Shown here piece after piece: positions 50,587-60,042 of a stretch of DNA of 64,000 bases (the first letter of the stretch is position 1; each line of letters opens with the position of its first letter). The stretch lies in the NCBI GenBank assembly GCA_964443325.1, contig CAYUCL010000002.1, positions 129,873-193,872 of the forward strand. Reading direction: 5' to 3'. Position numbers and translations under genes: made by a program. Under the pieces are notes generated by a model. That model searched no databases and had not been told where the DNA came from. It saw only the letters and a program-made list of their open reading frames with translations. The stretch is from DAOUVR01 sp034430535 (GTDB lineage: Bacteria; Chloroflexota; Dehalococcoidia; E44-bin15).

Positions 50587-51669
50587 ATGGCGCGAAAAGC
50601 GATGAAAACCCTGATATTGGCTGGTGGCAAAGGCACACGACTCAAGCCCCTTACCTATACTATCGCCAAACAGCTTATCCCTGTAGCCAATAAACCTATT
50701 CTTTTCTATGTCCTGGATCAGGTAATAGAATCAGGCATTACCGACATCGGCATTATCGTCTCACCGGAAACTGGTAACGGGATAAAAGAAGCTATCGCAG
50801 ATGGCTCAAAATGGGCGGCAAAAATCACCTACATTTTGCAGCCTGAGCCATTGGGACTTGCTCATGCCGTGAAAACAGCCCATGATTTCCTTGGCAGTTC
50901 CCCCTTTCTCATGTTCCTCGGCGATAATCTTATTCAAGGCGGCGTCAAGGCTTTTGTTGACGAATTCAATAATTGTGAATCTGATGCCCTGGTTCTACTG
51001 AAGGAGGTTGCTGACCCTCGTTCCTTTGGCGTTGCTGAGCTTGATGAATCGGGCAAAGTAAAGCGGTTAGTGGAAAAGCCAAAAGAACCAAAAAGCAACC
51101 TCGCCCTGGTTGGCGCTTATCTCTTCACACCTGAAATCCACAAGGCAATAGCCCAAATTGAGCCCTCCGAGCGAGGGGAATTGGAAATAACCGATGCTAT
51201 CCAGAAGCTCCTCGACATGAGTAAGACGGTTCAAAGCCATATACTCAAGGGCTGGTGGCTTGATACTGGCAAAAAGGATGACCTCTTGGAGGCAAATAGA
51301 GTCGTGCTCGATGAGTTCCTGAAGCGGGAGATAAATGGTAAAATCGACTCAGATAGCCGCATAGAGGGAAAGGTTGAACTTGCAGAGGAGGTAACGGTGG
51401 AAAACAGCACTATCCGTGGTCCTGTTTCCATCGCCAGAGGTTGCCATATCAAGAACTCCTTTATAGGTCCTTTTACAAGTATAGGTGCTGGTACAGTAAT
51501 AGAGGATTCGTCTATAGAGCACTCGGTGATTTTAGAAAGCAGTCACATTTACCGCATTGAGCGCCTGGAAGATAGTATCATAGGCGAGCGAGTTGAACTT
51601 AAGAAGGCTGATGAAAGATTTAAGGCGGTAAAACTATTTATCGGTGATGATGCCAGACTGGAATTATAG
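50587..51669 (+). CDS. rfbA: Glucose-1-phosphate thymidylyltransferase (long form)
   Basis: A 360-residue nucleotidyltransferase that makes dTDP-glucose from glucose-1-phosphate and dTTP. The signature LILAGGKGTRLKPLTYTIAK is intact. The C-terminal ~110 residues are a left-handed beta-helix (repeats such as NSTIRGPVSIARGCHIKNS), the long RmlA/RfbA form found in many archaea and actinobacteria. It may start at 50587 or at Met6. It heads the rfbA-C-D-B set. Confidence 0.9.
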   Translation: MARKAMKTLILAGGKGTRLKPLTYTIAKQLIPVANKPILFYVLDQVIESGITDIGIIVSPETGNGIKEAIADGSKWAAKITYILQPEPLGLAHAVKTAHDFLGSSPFLMFLGDNLIQGGVKAFVDEFNNCESDALVLLKEVADPRSFGVAELDESGKVKRLVEKPKEPKSNLALVGAYLFTPEIHKAIAQIEPSERGELEITDAIQKLLDMSKTVQSHILKGWWLDTGKKDDLLEANRVVLDEFLKREINGKIDSDSRIEGKVELAEEVTVENSTIRGPVSIARGCHIKNSFIGPFTSIGAGTVIEDSSIEHSVILESSHIYRIERLEDSIIGERVELKKADERFKAVKLFIGDDARLEL

Positions 51670-51679
51670 GAGGTTAAGA

Positions 51680-52141
51680 GTGGAATATATATCGGGGGTC
51701 AAAGTGGAAAAACTGCGCCTCATGCTTGATGACCGGGGATGGCTTATGGAGATGCTTCGCAGCGACTGGGAGATATTCGAGAAATTTGGGCAAGCTTATG
51801 TGACCACCTGTTATCCAGGTGTGGTCAAAGCCTGGCATTATCATAAAGGACAGACCGACCACTTTACCTGCGTTCACGGTGTGGCTAAACTTGCCCTCTA
51901 CGACGCCCGTGAGGACTCGCCGACAAAAGGCCTAGTAAATGAGTTCTACATCGGAACTTTAAATCCCCTCATAGTAAAGATCCCACGTTTGGTTTATCAC
52001 GGTTTTACCGCTGTGGGCACTGAGATGGCCATGATCGTTAACTTCCCGACTGAGCTTTACAGTTACGAGAAGCCCGATGAATATCGGATCCCCTATGATG
52101 ATCCTTCCATACCCTACAAATGGGAAGTGAAGATGGGATGA
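51680..52141 (+). CDS. rfbC: dTDP-4-dehydrorhamnose 3,5-epimerase-like cupin
   Basis: A 153-residue cupin-fold epimerase of the RmlC family. The core KAWHYHKGQTDHFTCVHG carries the His residues, followed by VHGVAKLALYDAREDSPTKG and IPRLVYHGFTAVGTE. It starts with GTG at 51680, six bases after AGGAGG; the frame extends upstream into rfbA only by chance. Its stop overlaps the rfbD ATG as ATGA. It is slightly shorter than classical RmlC, so an isomerase variant is possible. Confidence 0.88.
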   Translation: MEYISGVKVEKLRLMLDDRGWLMEMLRSDWEIFEKFGQAYVTTCYPGVVKAWHYHKGQTDHFTCVHGVAKLALYDAREDSPTKGLVNEFYIGTLNPLIVKIPRLVYHGFTAVGTEMAMIVNFPTELYSYEKPDEYRIPYDDPSIPYKWEVKMG

Positions 52142-52983
52142 AGGTGCTAGTAACCGGTGCTGGAGGTATGCTGGCAAAAGACCTTGTTCCGTGCCTGCAA
52201 GAGCGGGGACATGAAATTCTTGCCCTGCCTCATGAGGAGCTCGATATCACTGATCTAGAAACCGTTAGAGCTGCAATGAATAAATTCCTGCCTGAGCTTG
52301 TCATTAATTGCGCCTCTTATACCAAAGTAGATGAGGCAGAAAAAGAGGAGTACCTGGCGCTTATGGTCAACGGCTATGGTGTTCAGACCCTTTGCCTTCT
52401 GTGCAATGAGCTAGATGTCCCGCTGGTTCACTTCAGCAGTGACTATGTCTTCGATGGCACTAAGGCAAGTCCATACACCATTTATGACCAGCCTAATCCC
52501 ATAAACGCCTACGGTCGCTCCAAAGTCCTTGGCGAAAAATATATCCTGTGGCTTCTCAACAAGTTTTACTTAATACGTACTGGCTGGCTATTTGGGCTCC
52601 ATGGTAAGAGCTTTGTCAACACTATGCTGGAGCTTGGTCAAAAACAGAAACCCATTTCTGTGATAAACGACCAGAGGGGATGCCCCACATGGACCCGTCA
52701 CCTTGCCCAAGCAGTTGCTGAACTGATCGAAACGGAGCGCTATGGTGTCTACCACATAACCAACTCCGAGCCAACCACCTGGTTTGACTTCGCCAGGGAT
52801 ATCTTTAGTCTCTCTGGAATGGACGTACAGGTCATCCCAATAACCTCGGAGCAACTTTCCAGACCGGCAAAGAGACCCAAGAACAGTGCTCTTGACCCCT
52901 TCCCTCTTACTGAGGTCTTATTGAGAGAGATGCCATCATGGAGGGAAGCTCTTGAGGAGTATCTGGAACGAAGAAACACATAG
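52138..52983 (+). CDS. rfbD: dTDP-4-dehydrorhamnose reductase
   Basis: A 281-residue short-chain reductase that finishes dTDP-rhamnose. The NAD(P) site is VLVTGAGGMLAKDL. The block HFSSDYVFDGTKASPY and the Tyr/Lys pair in NAYGRSKVLGEKY supply the catalytic residues. The start at 52138 overlaps the rfbC stop; the earlier in-frame Met at 52120 lies inside rfbC. Confidence 0.95.
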   Translation: MKVLVTGAGGMLAKDLVPCLQERGHEILALPHEELDITDLETVRAAMNKFLPELVINCASYTKVDEAEKEEYLALMVNGYGVQTLCLLCNELDVPLVHFSSDYVFDGTKASPYTIYDQPNPINAYGRSKVLGEKYILWLLNKFYLIRTGWLFGLHGKSFVNTMLELGQKQKPISVINDQRGCPTWTRHLAQAVAELIETERYGVYHITNSEPTTWFDFARDIFSLSGMDVQVIPITSEQLSRPAKRPKNSALDPFPLTEVLLREMPSWREALEEYLERRNT

Positions 52984-53121
52984 AAATAGATATTCAACAG
53001 GTAGCGCGAGGCTTTAGCCTCGCCAAGTGGAGATAAAAGGAAGCGAGATTGATTCGCTTCGCTCGCAATGACAGAAGCGACTTCTAATAGAGGGGGGCCA
53101 GGGAGTGAGGTTAATCAGATT
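52984..53121. repeat. Intergenic hairpin and scattered repeat
   Basis: GCGAGGCT-TT-AGCCTCGC (53006-53023) is a perfect short hairpin. It is followed by GCGAGATTGATTCGCTTCGC and TCGCAATGACAG, a repeat type also seen in diverged form near 17.7 kb. It breaks the otherwise tight rfb operon. Confidence 0.6.
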
Positions 53122-54078
53122 ATGAGGCTACTTGTAACCGGAGGTGCCGGCTTTATCGGCTCGAACTTCGTTCAGTATATCCTTGAGAAGCATCCCGACT
53201 ATGAAATAACAAACCTCGATGCCTTAACCTATGCCGGGAGCCTTGACAACCTGAAAGGAGTCATGGATAACCCCAGGCACAGGTTTATTCAGGGCAGCAT
53301 TGCAGACGGGGAAGTCGTTGAGCAGGTAATGACAGGCATCGATGTGGTGATAAACTTCGCCGCCGAGTCCCATGTGGATAGAAGCATCGTTGAGCCTCAG
53401 GTCTTCATTAAAACTAATGTTTTGGGCACTCAGGTCTTGCTTAATGCGGCACTACGACACAAGGTGAAGCTTTTCAACCAGATCTCCACCGATGAAGTCT
53501 ATGGTGCCGTTGAGCTTGACACACCGCAGAGATTCAATGAGGAATCACCCTTGCGCCCCAACTCCCCCTACGCTGCCAGCAAAGCTGCTGCCGACCTCCT
53601 CGTCCTGGCATATCACCGCACTTACGGGCTTCCCGTAGTGATCTCCCGTTGCTCCAACAACTATGGGCCAAGGCAGCACCCAGAAAAGTTCATCCCCACC
53701 GTCATCCTCAATGCATTGCGCGATATACCCATTCCAATCTACGGTGATGGCCTCTATGTGCGGGACTGGATTCATGTTCTCGACCATTGCCGGGCGATAG
53801 ACATGATATTGGAAAAGGGAAGGGTTGGCGAAATCTATAACATCAGTGCCGATAATGAATGGGCTAATATCGAGCTTGCCCGAATAATCCTACAAATCAT
53901 AGGCAGACCCGAGTCTTTGCTTCAATCTGTCCCGGACCGCCCTGGGCACGACAGGAGGTATGCCCTGGGCAGCGATAAGCTGAAGCGTGAATTGGACTGG
54001 AATCGAGCATTTTGCTTTGATAAAGGCTTAAATGAAACGATTCAATGGTATAGTGAAAAACAGGATGTCGTTGAATAA
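53122..54078 (+). CDS. rfbB: dTDP-glucose 4,6-dehydratase
   Basis: A 319-residue extended SDR enzyme. The NAD site is TGGAGFIGSNFV, the catalytic block FNQISTDEVYGAVE, and the YxxxK pair is in SPYAASKAAADLL. It makes dTDP-4-keto-6-deoxyglucose for rhamnose and related deoxysugars. I use the ATG at 53122, after GGGAGTGAGG; the frame extends upstream to 53068 through repeat sequence. Confidence 0.96.
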   Translation: MRLLVTGGAGFIGSNFVQYILEKHPDYEITNLDALTYAGSLDNLKGVMDNPRHRFIQGSIADGEVVEQVMTGIDVVINFAAESHVDRSIVEPQVFIKTNVLGTQVLLNAALRHKVKLFNQISTDEVYGAVELDTPQRFNEESPLRPNSPYAASKAAADLLVLAYHRTYGLPVVISRCSNNYGPRQHPEKFIPTVILNALRDIPIPIYGDGLYVRDWIHVLDHCRAIDMILEKGRVGEIYNISADNEWANIELARIILQIIGRPESLLQSVPDRPGHDRRYALGSDKLKRELDWNRAFCFDKGLNETIQWYSEKQDVVE

Positions 54079-54096
54079 GGGGGAAAGGCCTGACAA

Positions 54097-55344
54097 ATGA
54101 GAATCTCAGTCATGGGCTGTGGCCATGTCGGTTTGGTGGTTGCAGCCTGTCTCGCCAAACTGGGAAACAAGGTCACTGTTGTCGATATCGACGAGCAGAA
54201 AATAGCACAATTAAACAGGAAGGTGTGTCCGGTATACGAGGAGGACGCAGCCGAAATCTTGGCAGAAGTCGACATCGAAGCAACCTCGGACCACCATCGC
54301 ATGTCGGGATCGGACATTATCTACATCTGCGTGGACACGCCTTCAAAGGCAGATGGCTCTATATCGCTTGAGCATATAACAGGGGCAACGAAGCAAATTG
54401 CGTCCATACTAAAACAGAAAAAGGGCCACTGCATAATCGCAGTAAAGAGCACAGTAATCCCCGGCACTACCGAAGATGTCGTTATTCCTATACTGGAAAC
54501 CTCCGGGAAAGTGGCTGGACGTGACTTCGGTGTATGTATGACCCCGGAGTTCCTGAGGGAAGGAAAGGGAATAAGCGACTTTATGCATCCAGACAGGATC
54601 GTCATAGGGGAATATGACCGAAGTTCTGGAGATATGCTATGTAATCTATATCACACCTTCGATGCCCCTGTCGTGCGAGTCAATCTGAAGACTGCAGAGA
54701 TGATCAAGTATGCTTCTAATGTGTTCCTAACAACTAAAGTATCTTTCATAAATGAGATTGGCAATATCTGCAAGCAGCTTGGTATCGACACCTATGAAGT
54801 AGCCAAAGGTATGGGCTATGATGAGCGAATCGGACACAAGTTTTTGAATGCCGGCATCGGTTTCGCTGGCCCTTGCCTTCTCAAAGACCTAAAAGCATTG
54901 ATTGCAGGCGCAAATCAGTTGGGCTATGAACCAAGGCTGCTCGAGGAGGTATTGAGCTTAAATGAGCAACAAGTGCTTAAGCTTGTAGAACTGCTACGAA
55001 AGCATATCCCGCTAGAGGGCAGTAGCGTAGGCATATTAGGATTATCATATAAGCCTATGACTGACGATATAAAGGACTCGCTGGCTATAGATATCGCTAA
55101 CACCCTGTTAAAGGAAGGAGCAGTATTAAAAGCCTACGACCCGCAGGCCATGCCAAACTTTGAAATACTATTCCCCCAAATCGAGTATGCCACCCCTGAA
55201 GAGGTGCTAAAATGCGACGCCATTATCATTCTCACCGAATGGGAAGAGTTTGAACGGTTAAATTACAGGGGAAAGATCGTCATAGACGGAAGAAGGGTAT
55301 TGAAAGCACAAGAAGCCATGATATATGAGGGGGTTTGCTGGTGA
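54097..55344 (+). CDS. UDP-glucose/GDP-mannose 6-dehydrogenase family protein
   Basis: A 415-residue nucleotide-sugar dehydrogenase. It has the NAD site MGCGHVGLVVAACLAKLG, the central VKSTVIPGTTEDVV and NVFLTTKVSFINEIGNICKQ, and the catalytic Cys in FAGPCLLKDLKAL (usually GGSCFPKD). The C-terminal UDP-binding domain has ILGLSYKPMTDDIKDSLAI. It oxidises a UDP-hexose to the uronic acid. The exact sugar is open. It follows rfbB by 18 bases. Confidence 0.92.
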   Translation: MRISVMGCGHVGLVVAACLAKLGNKVTVVDIDEQKIAQLNRKVCPVYEEDAAEILAEVDIEATSDHHRMSGSDIIYICVDTPSKADGSISLEHITGATKQIASILKQKKGHCIIAVKSTVIPGTTEDVVIPILETSGKVAGRDFGVCMTPEFLREGKGISDFMHPDRIVIGEYDRSSGDMLCNLYHTFDAPVVRVNLKTAEMIKYASNVFLTTKVSFINEIGNICKQLGIDTYEVAKGMGYDERIGHKFLNAGIGFAGPCLLKDLKALIAGANQLGYEPRLLEEVLSLNEQQVLKLVELLRKHIPLEGSSVGILGLSYKPMTDDIKDSLAIDIANTLLKEGAVLKAYDPQAMPNFEILFPQIEYATPEEVLKCDAIIILTEWEEFERLNYRGKIVIDGRRVLKAQEAMIYEGVCW

Positions 55345-55471
55345 TTCTATATCCTACAAGCGAGCGCGAATCAGGAGCGTCAGAAAGAATATGTTGACTG
55401 TTATGAGCAAAACAGCGGGTAGCAGTCCAGATGAGATTTAGAGCTCGAGGAGGAGCGAGGCCCAGACAAAA

Positions 55472-56254
55472 ATGATCAACTGGTTGAATGGGCTATTCAG
55501 ATATCGAGGTTTGCTTTACAGGCTGACTGTGCGTGAAATACAGATACGCTACAAACAGTCAGTGTTGGGTATAGCCTGGGCAGTCCTCCAGCCGTTAGCC
55601 CTGATGCTGATGTTCACCCTTATATTCTCAACATTGCTCAACATTCCCAGCGACGACATCCCTTACCCCATCTTCGCCTATAGCGCTTTGTTGCCCTGGA
55701 CATTCTTCTCTGGCTCTCTCACTCGTGCTATTCCCAGTCTGGAGACCAATGCCCCACTGATTAAGAAAATATACTTTCCCCGGGAGCTCTTCCCCATTTC
55801 ATCTGTTCTAGCAGCCTTTGTCGATTTCCTCATTGCTGCTATTGTCTTTATAGGCATGATGTTCTATTTCCATGTTCCCTTTACTGTAAATATGCTCTAC
55901 GTGGTGCCCATACTTCTGATACAGATAGTATTCACTTTGGGTATATGTTTTTTCGCCTCAGCGATAAATGTCTACTACAGAGACATAAGGTATGCCCTAC
56001 CCCTGCTTATCCAACTGTGGATGTACGCCTCACCTATAATCTATCCAATAAGTATGGTCCCGGAGCGAATAAAGCTCTTCTATTTGTTCAATCCCATGGC
56101 CGGAATCATAGACAGCTACCGCAACGTCTTGGTCAAAGGAGAACCCCCACATTTCTTCTACCTGGGCGTTGCGGCAGCGGGTTCGGTAATCCTTTTCGCC
56201 TTGTGCTACCTCTATTTCAAGCGCATTGAAATGACCTTCGCCGATGTGGTATAG
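55472..56254 (+). CDS. ABC-2 polysaccharide exporter, permease (Wzm-like)
   Basis: A 260-residue permease with six expected membrane helices. The N-terminal amphipathic segment LTVREIQIRYKQSVLGIAWA and the ISMVPERIKLFYLFNPMAGI region are typical of O-antigen/teichoic acid exporters. It pairs with the ATPase downstream, 24 bases away, to move lipid-linked polysaccharide across the membrane. A purine-rich ribosome site (GAGGAGGAGCGAGG) precedes the ATG. Confidence 0.93.
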   Translation: MINWLNGLFRYRGLLYRLTVREIQIRYKQSVLGIAWAVLQPLALMLMFTLIFSTLLNIPSDDIPYPIFAYSALLPWTFFSGSLTRAIPSLETNAPLIKKIYFPRELFPISSVLAAFVDFLIAAIVFIGMMFYFHVPFTVNMLYVVPILLIQIVFTLGICFFASAINVYYRDIRYALPLLIQLWMYASPIIYPISMVPERIKLFYLFNPMAGIIDSYRNVLVKGEPPHFFYLGVAAAGSVILFALCYLYFKRIEMTFADVV

Positions 56255-56278
56255 ATTTATATAGGCAATCGAAGAGAA

Positions 56279-57499
56279 ATGGCAATCATAAGTTTTCAGA
56301 ATGTGTCCAAGAGATATCGAATGGGCCAACGGGGATATCGCACTATTCGAGAGGATATCTACAACTTATCCAGCAGGCTAATTCACTTCAGAAAGGACAG
56401 CGGCCGGGATTTCATCTGGGCGCTGAAAGATGTCAGCTTTGAACTGGACAAAGGCGAGACACTGGGTATCATTGGCCCGAACGGGGCTGGTAAAACAACC
56501 ACCCTGAGATTACTGGCGGGCATAACCAAACCCACAGAGGGAAGTATTTCGGTTACGGGGAGAATGGGGGTTCTGATCGAGCTCCAGGCCGGTTTTCACC
56601 CTGAGCTGACCGGTCGGGAGAATGTCTACCTCAACGGCTCGATACTTGGTATGACCACAAAGGAGATAGCCAGGAAGTTTGATGCTATCGTCGACTTTGC
56701 TGAGCTGAAGGATTTCATTGATACCCCGGTGAAGCGATACTCATCAGGAATGATGGTGAGATTGGGCTTTTCGGTGGCGGTGCACGTCGAGCCAGAAGTC
56801 CTGCTGGTTGACGAAGTATTGGCTGTAGGTGATGTAGCCTTTCAGTCAAAATGCTACCAAAAGATGGGTAAGTTATTAGACGAAGGATGCGCCCTCGTGT
56901 TTGTATCCCATAACATGGCTGCAATGCAGCGCATGTGTAAAAGGGTTATCTGGCTCGACAAGGGTCAAATAAGAGAGGTTGGAGAAGCGGGAAGCGTCTG
57001 CAACTCATACTCCAACTACATGATTTCATCTTCAAGTGACAAAGGGGTGTATACCAATATCCCCGTTGATTACTCCGACCCTGACATTTACCTCAAATCG
57101 GTGGAAGTTTATGGCAGAAACAGTGAGGAAGTGAACAAGGTATGGCTGGACGACGAATGCACCATTCGCGTTGTGTTCGAGACTAAGAAAAGACTTGTCA
57201 AGCCATCTTTTCTCATCGGTATCAGAAACGAGAATAACCTAGAAGTGGCCGTATTGCATAGCAAAGCCCAAGGCGACAGCGCTGATTTCGAGGGAACGGG
57301 TGTTGTCAATTGTGTACTGCCAAATCTATCTTTGCTGCCCGGTGCTTACCGATTGCGTTTCAGCATACTGGAAGGCACCCGCCAAAGGGCATTGCTTTCC
57401 GCCAGTAACGCCAGCCAGTTTCGAGTTGTATCTGAGTCGCCTGAGTGGATGCTTGCCCGTGCCATTTTCATTCCAGGCCACAAGTGGACTTTTGAGTGA
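56279..57499 (+). CDS. ABC-2 polysaccharide exporter, ATPase with Wzt C-terminal domain
   Basis: A 406-residue ATPase. Walker A is GPNGAGKTTTLR (66-77), signature YSSGMMVRLGF, Walker B VLLVDEVLAVGD. From about residue 250 a beta-sandwich domain follows (DPDIYLKSVEVYG, YRLRFSILEGTRQ), the Wzt-type carbohydrate-binding domain that recognises the finished glycan. It therefore selects the substrate for export. It is the last clearly native-composition gene before the AT-rich block. Confidence 0.93.
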   Translation: MAIISFQNVSKRYRMGQRGYRTIREDIYNLSSRLIHFRKDSGRDFIWALKDVSFELDKGETLGIIGPNGAGKTTTLRLLAGITKPTEGSISVTGRMGVLIELQAGFHPELTGRENVYLNGSILGMTTKEIARKFDAIVDFAELKDFIDTPVKRYSSGMMVRLGFSVAVHVEPEVLLVDEVLAVGDVAFQSKCYQKMGKLLDEGCALVFVSHNMAAMQRMCKRVIWLDKGQIREVGEAGSVCNSYSNYMISSSSDKGVYTNIPVDYSDPDIYLKSVEVYGRNSEEVNKVWLDDECTIRVVFETKKRLVKPSFLIGIRNENNLEVAVLHSKAQGDSADFEGTGVVNCVLPNLSLLPGAYRLRFSILEGTRQRALLSASNASQFRVVSESPEWMLARAIFIPGHKWTFE

Positions 57500-57563
57500 A
57501 TCCGGGTTTGCTCTACATCATTGGTTGACTTATACAATTCTTGCCATTGAAACATAGAATCGT

Positions 57564-57821
57564 TTGGGCAGAAAGGAAGGCTTCTGGATGTTTGGTAGCA
57601 ATTCTGGTTTCTTTATCGCTTGCCTTAAGAGATATAGCTGGGATATAACAGGAATTGACACTTCCGAATGTTCCAGCAATAGGAAATTGGGTAATGCCTC
57701 TATTCGTTATTTCCCCTACTCGACCGACCCTTTGGTTATTAGTTCCTTTAGCCGTTATCGTATACTTTGCGATTTTACCCCTTTTAAAGACTTTCCCCAA
57801 ATAAGACTTGGATTTATTTAA
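57564..57821 (+). pseudogene. Truncated SAM-methyltransferase-like fragment
   Basis: Residues FGSNSGFFIACLKRYSWDIT then GIDTSECSSN match the motif I region of class I methyltransferases (GxGxGxF...WDVTGID-S). The sequence before and after is not family-like, and the open frame ends after 85 codons. It looks like the broken remains of a methyltransferase at the junction of the exporter operon and the AT-rich glycosylation genes. Confidence 0.55.
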
Positions 57822-57847
57822 GAAAATTTGTGATGTAAAATAGAACA

Positions 57848-58672
57848 ATGAAGAGATTGAGTCTTCGCTCTGTCGCTGGATATATGTATCATAATGCTCA
57901 ATTGAATGGCCGATTTATGGGGAAAAATATGCGGCACAATTACTATTTAAAAAACTGGATCGAATGTAGGAGAAATAAGCAACTCCTAAAAAACGCTAGA
58001 AATGAATCCGATGGGAAACCCAACAATGAAAATCCTCTTATATCCATTCGGATTCCTACATACAATCGCGCAACTATTTTAGTAGAGCGCACAATCCCCT
58101 CTATTCTCCGCCAAACATATCAAAATTTTGAGATAATAATAGTTGGCGACCATTGCACAGATAATACTGAAAAAATGCTGAAAAAACTTAACGATCAAAG
58201 AATAGTTTTCTATAACTTGCCCATGAGGGGCGATTATCCTGCCAATACACTTCACAGGTGGATGGTTGCCGGTGTAGTTCCATCAAACGAAGCCATAGCG
58301 CTGTGTTCAGGCGATTGGATCGCTCCACTAGATGACGATGACGAGTTTTCAGAGAATCATTTAGAGATATTATTGACTTATGCGCTGGAACACACTTACG
58401 AAATGGTCTACGGTATAACGCAGATGCAGAAGCAGCTTGGCAAGTGGGTAAACGTGGGCTCCTATCCGCTAAAACGCAGACATATCTGTCATCTTTCGGT
58501 TTTGTATCATTCCAAACTGAAATTCTTTAAATATGACATTAACTGTTGGAAATATGGGGAGCCCGCCGACTGGAACATGTGGAGAAGGATGGAAGAAGCT
58601 GGTGTACGAATAGGATTTCTTGACAAAGTGGTTGGAAAACATTATCTAGAGGGAACACAACAAGGATTATAA
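57848..58672 (+). CDS. Glycosyltransferase family 2
   Basis: A 274-residue GT-A enzyme. Its core begins LISIRIPTYNRATILVERT, followed by VGDHCTDNTEKML and the metal-binding DDDDEFSENHLE. About 60 extra N-terminal residues, rich in Asn and Lys, precede the domain. It should add one sugar to the surface glycan. It overlaps nothing; the NeuD-like gene follows after one base. Composition is AT-rich. Confidence 0.88.
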   Translation: MKRLSLRSVAGYMYHNAQLNGRFMGKNMRHNYYLKNWIECRRNKQLLKNARNESDGKPNNENPLISIRIPTYNRATILVERTIPSILRQTYQNFEIIIVGDHCTDNTEKMLKKLNDQRIVFYNLPMRGDYPANTLHRWMVAGVVPSNEAIALCSGDWIAPLDDDDEFSENHLEILLTYALEHTYEMVYGITQMQKQLGKWVNVGSYPLKRRHICHLSVLYHSKLKFFKYDINCWKYGEPADWNMWRRMEEAGVRIGFLDKVVGKHYLEGTQQGL

Positions 58673-58673
58673 A

Positions 58674-59321
58674 ATGATTTACATATTAGGTGCTGGTAGC
58701 ATGGCTAGGGAGACTCTTGACATCTACAAAGATGCCAGCAAGCTTGATGAGGTTGCTGGCTTTATAGAGGAAGATTGCCAAAGAATAGACTCTAGAATAT
58801 GTAGTAAACCAATAATGGGTGATCCGGTTATTAGTGCTCTGCCTGACAATTCAATTTTCATTGGGGCAATGGGTTCTCCAAGGAGAAAAAGGTGGATAGA
58901 GGAAATCGAGTCAAGATGTTTCGATTTTGATACTATAGTACATCCTTCTGTCATCATGGGTGATCTTGTAAATATTGGTAAAGGATGCATAATTTGCCCG
59001 GGAGTTATCTTAACCTGCAATGTAGAAATGGGAAAACATTCAATCATCAATATAAATACAACAATAAACCATGACTGTACGATAGGTAACTTTGTCACAG
59101 TAGGTCCCGGTGTCAATATAGGTGGAAATGCGGCAATAGGTGATGGATGCTGGATAAGTATTGGTGTCACAATAATAGATAGAGTGTGTGTGGGTAAAGG
59201 TTCATATATAGGGGCGGGTGCCGTCGTAACAAAAGATATTCCCGAAAATGTTTTGGCTGTCGGCGTTCCTGCAAAGCCACTGAGGGTATTAACCGAATCT
59301 GATTGGATAGAATTAATATGA
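58674..59321 (+). CDS. NeuD-like sugar O-acyltransferase
   Basis: A 215-residue protein of the sialic acid O-acyltransferase NeuD type. It has an N-terminal Rossmann-like part (MIYILGAGSMARETLDIYKD) followed by a left-handed beta-helix of hexapeptide repeats (IGKGCIICPGVILTCNVEMG, later VGKGSYIGAGAVVTKDIPEN). The catalytic His is probably in NTTINHDCTIG. It acylates a nucleotide sugar, probably with the DegT aminotransferase product nearby. The gene abuts the glycosyltransferase and overlaps the methyltransferase. Confidence 0.9.
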   Translation: MIYILGAGSMARETLDIYKDASKLDEVAGFIEEDCQRIDSRICSKPIMGDPVISALPDNSIFIGAMGSPRRKRWIEEIESRCFDFDTIVHPSVIMGDLVNIGKGCIICPGVILTCNVEMGKHSIININTTINHDCTIGNFVTVGPGVNIGGNAAIGDGCWISIGVTIIDRVCVGKGSYIGAGAVVTKDIPENVLAVGVPAKPLRVLTESDWIELI

Positions 59322-60022
59322 GAATCTCAGAATCATTGGCGCGAAGGATTCCTAATAAGTTTAAATCTCAATTGAGAGTGGCCGCGCGAATATATAGGAG
59401 AATAACACTTACACTACCTGGAAAACGTACTGGAGCCGTAAGATCTATGGACATTAATGACTATGAGCAATGGTACTATAGTAGACCTCAAGCTAAGAAA
59501 TACCTGGATAACAAAATAATCTGGATAAATTTAGTTGATATGATTCAATATTTCAAGCCAAATAGAGTATTTGAATTTGGCTCTGGACTAGGTAACGTGC
59601 TAAAGGAATGCCAAGATCGAGATATCGATATTGTAGGCTCTGAAACATCTAAATATGCAATTCAGAACTCACTGTGCAAGGAAAGGCTTATACGAATAGG
59701 AGAAATCGCCAAAAGCATATTACCTTTCAAAGATAATTCATTCGATCTAGTCTTCTCTTCCGAAGTAATGGAACATGTAGAACAAGAGTATACACAAGCA
59801 ATTATTAAGGAATTAAATAGGATCTGTTCAGATTACGCCCTGCTAACAATCAATACCTTTGATCATAAACAGCCAGGTCATATAAACATGCATCCAAGAA
59901 AGTGGTGGATAAAGAAATTTGAACAAAATGGGTTTACACATGACAACGTTACGTGGAGCGATTTGAATAGAATCAAATACTTACAGTGGGATATTTATGT
60001 GTTTAAAAAGGAAAAACCTTAA
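59318..60022 (+). CDS. Class I SAM-dependent methyltransferase
   Basis: A 234-residue methyltransferase. Motif I is NRVFEFGSGLGNVLKEC, post-I DIVGSETSKYA, and motif II NSFDLVFSSEVMEHVEQ. The ATG at 59318 overlaps the NeuD stop as ATGA; the ATG-less start at 59303 is not needed. Target is unknown, probably a sugar of the glycan. Very AT-rich. Confidence 0.85.
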   Translation: MRISESLARRIPNKFKSQLRVAARIYRRITLTLPGKRTGAVRSMDINDYEQWYYSRPQAKKYLDNKIIWINLVDMIQYFKPNRVFEFGSGLGNVLKECQDRDIDIVGSETSKYAIQNSLCKERLIRIGEIAKSILPFKDNSFDLVFSSEVMEHVEQEYTQAIIKELNRICSDYALLTINTFDHKQPGHINMHPRKWWIKKFEQNGFTHDNVTWSDLNRIKYLQWDIYVFKKEKP

Positions 60023-60042
60023 CATTAGAGAGGCTGAGAGAA

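Noticed and set aside
57513..57848. A 111-codon minus-strand frame between the exporter and GT2 genes
   Set aside because: It is AT-rich antisense to the methyltransferase-like fragment and has no ribosome site.
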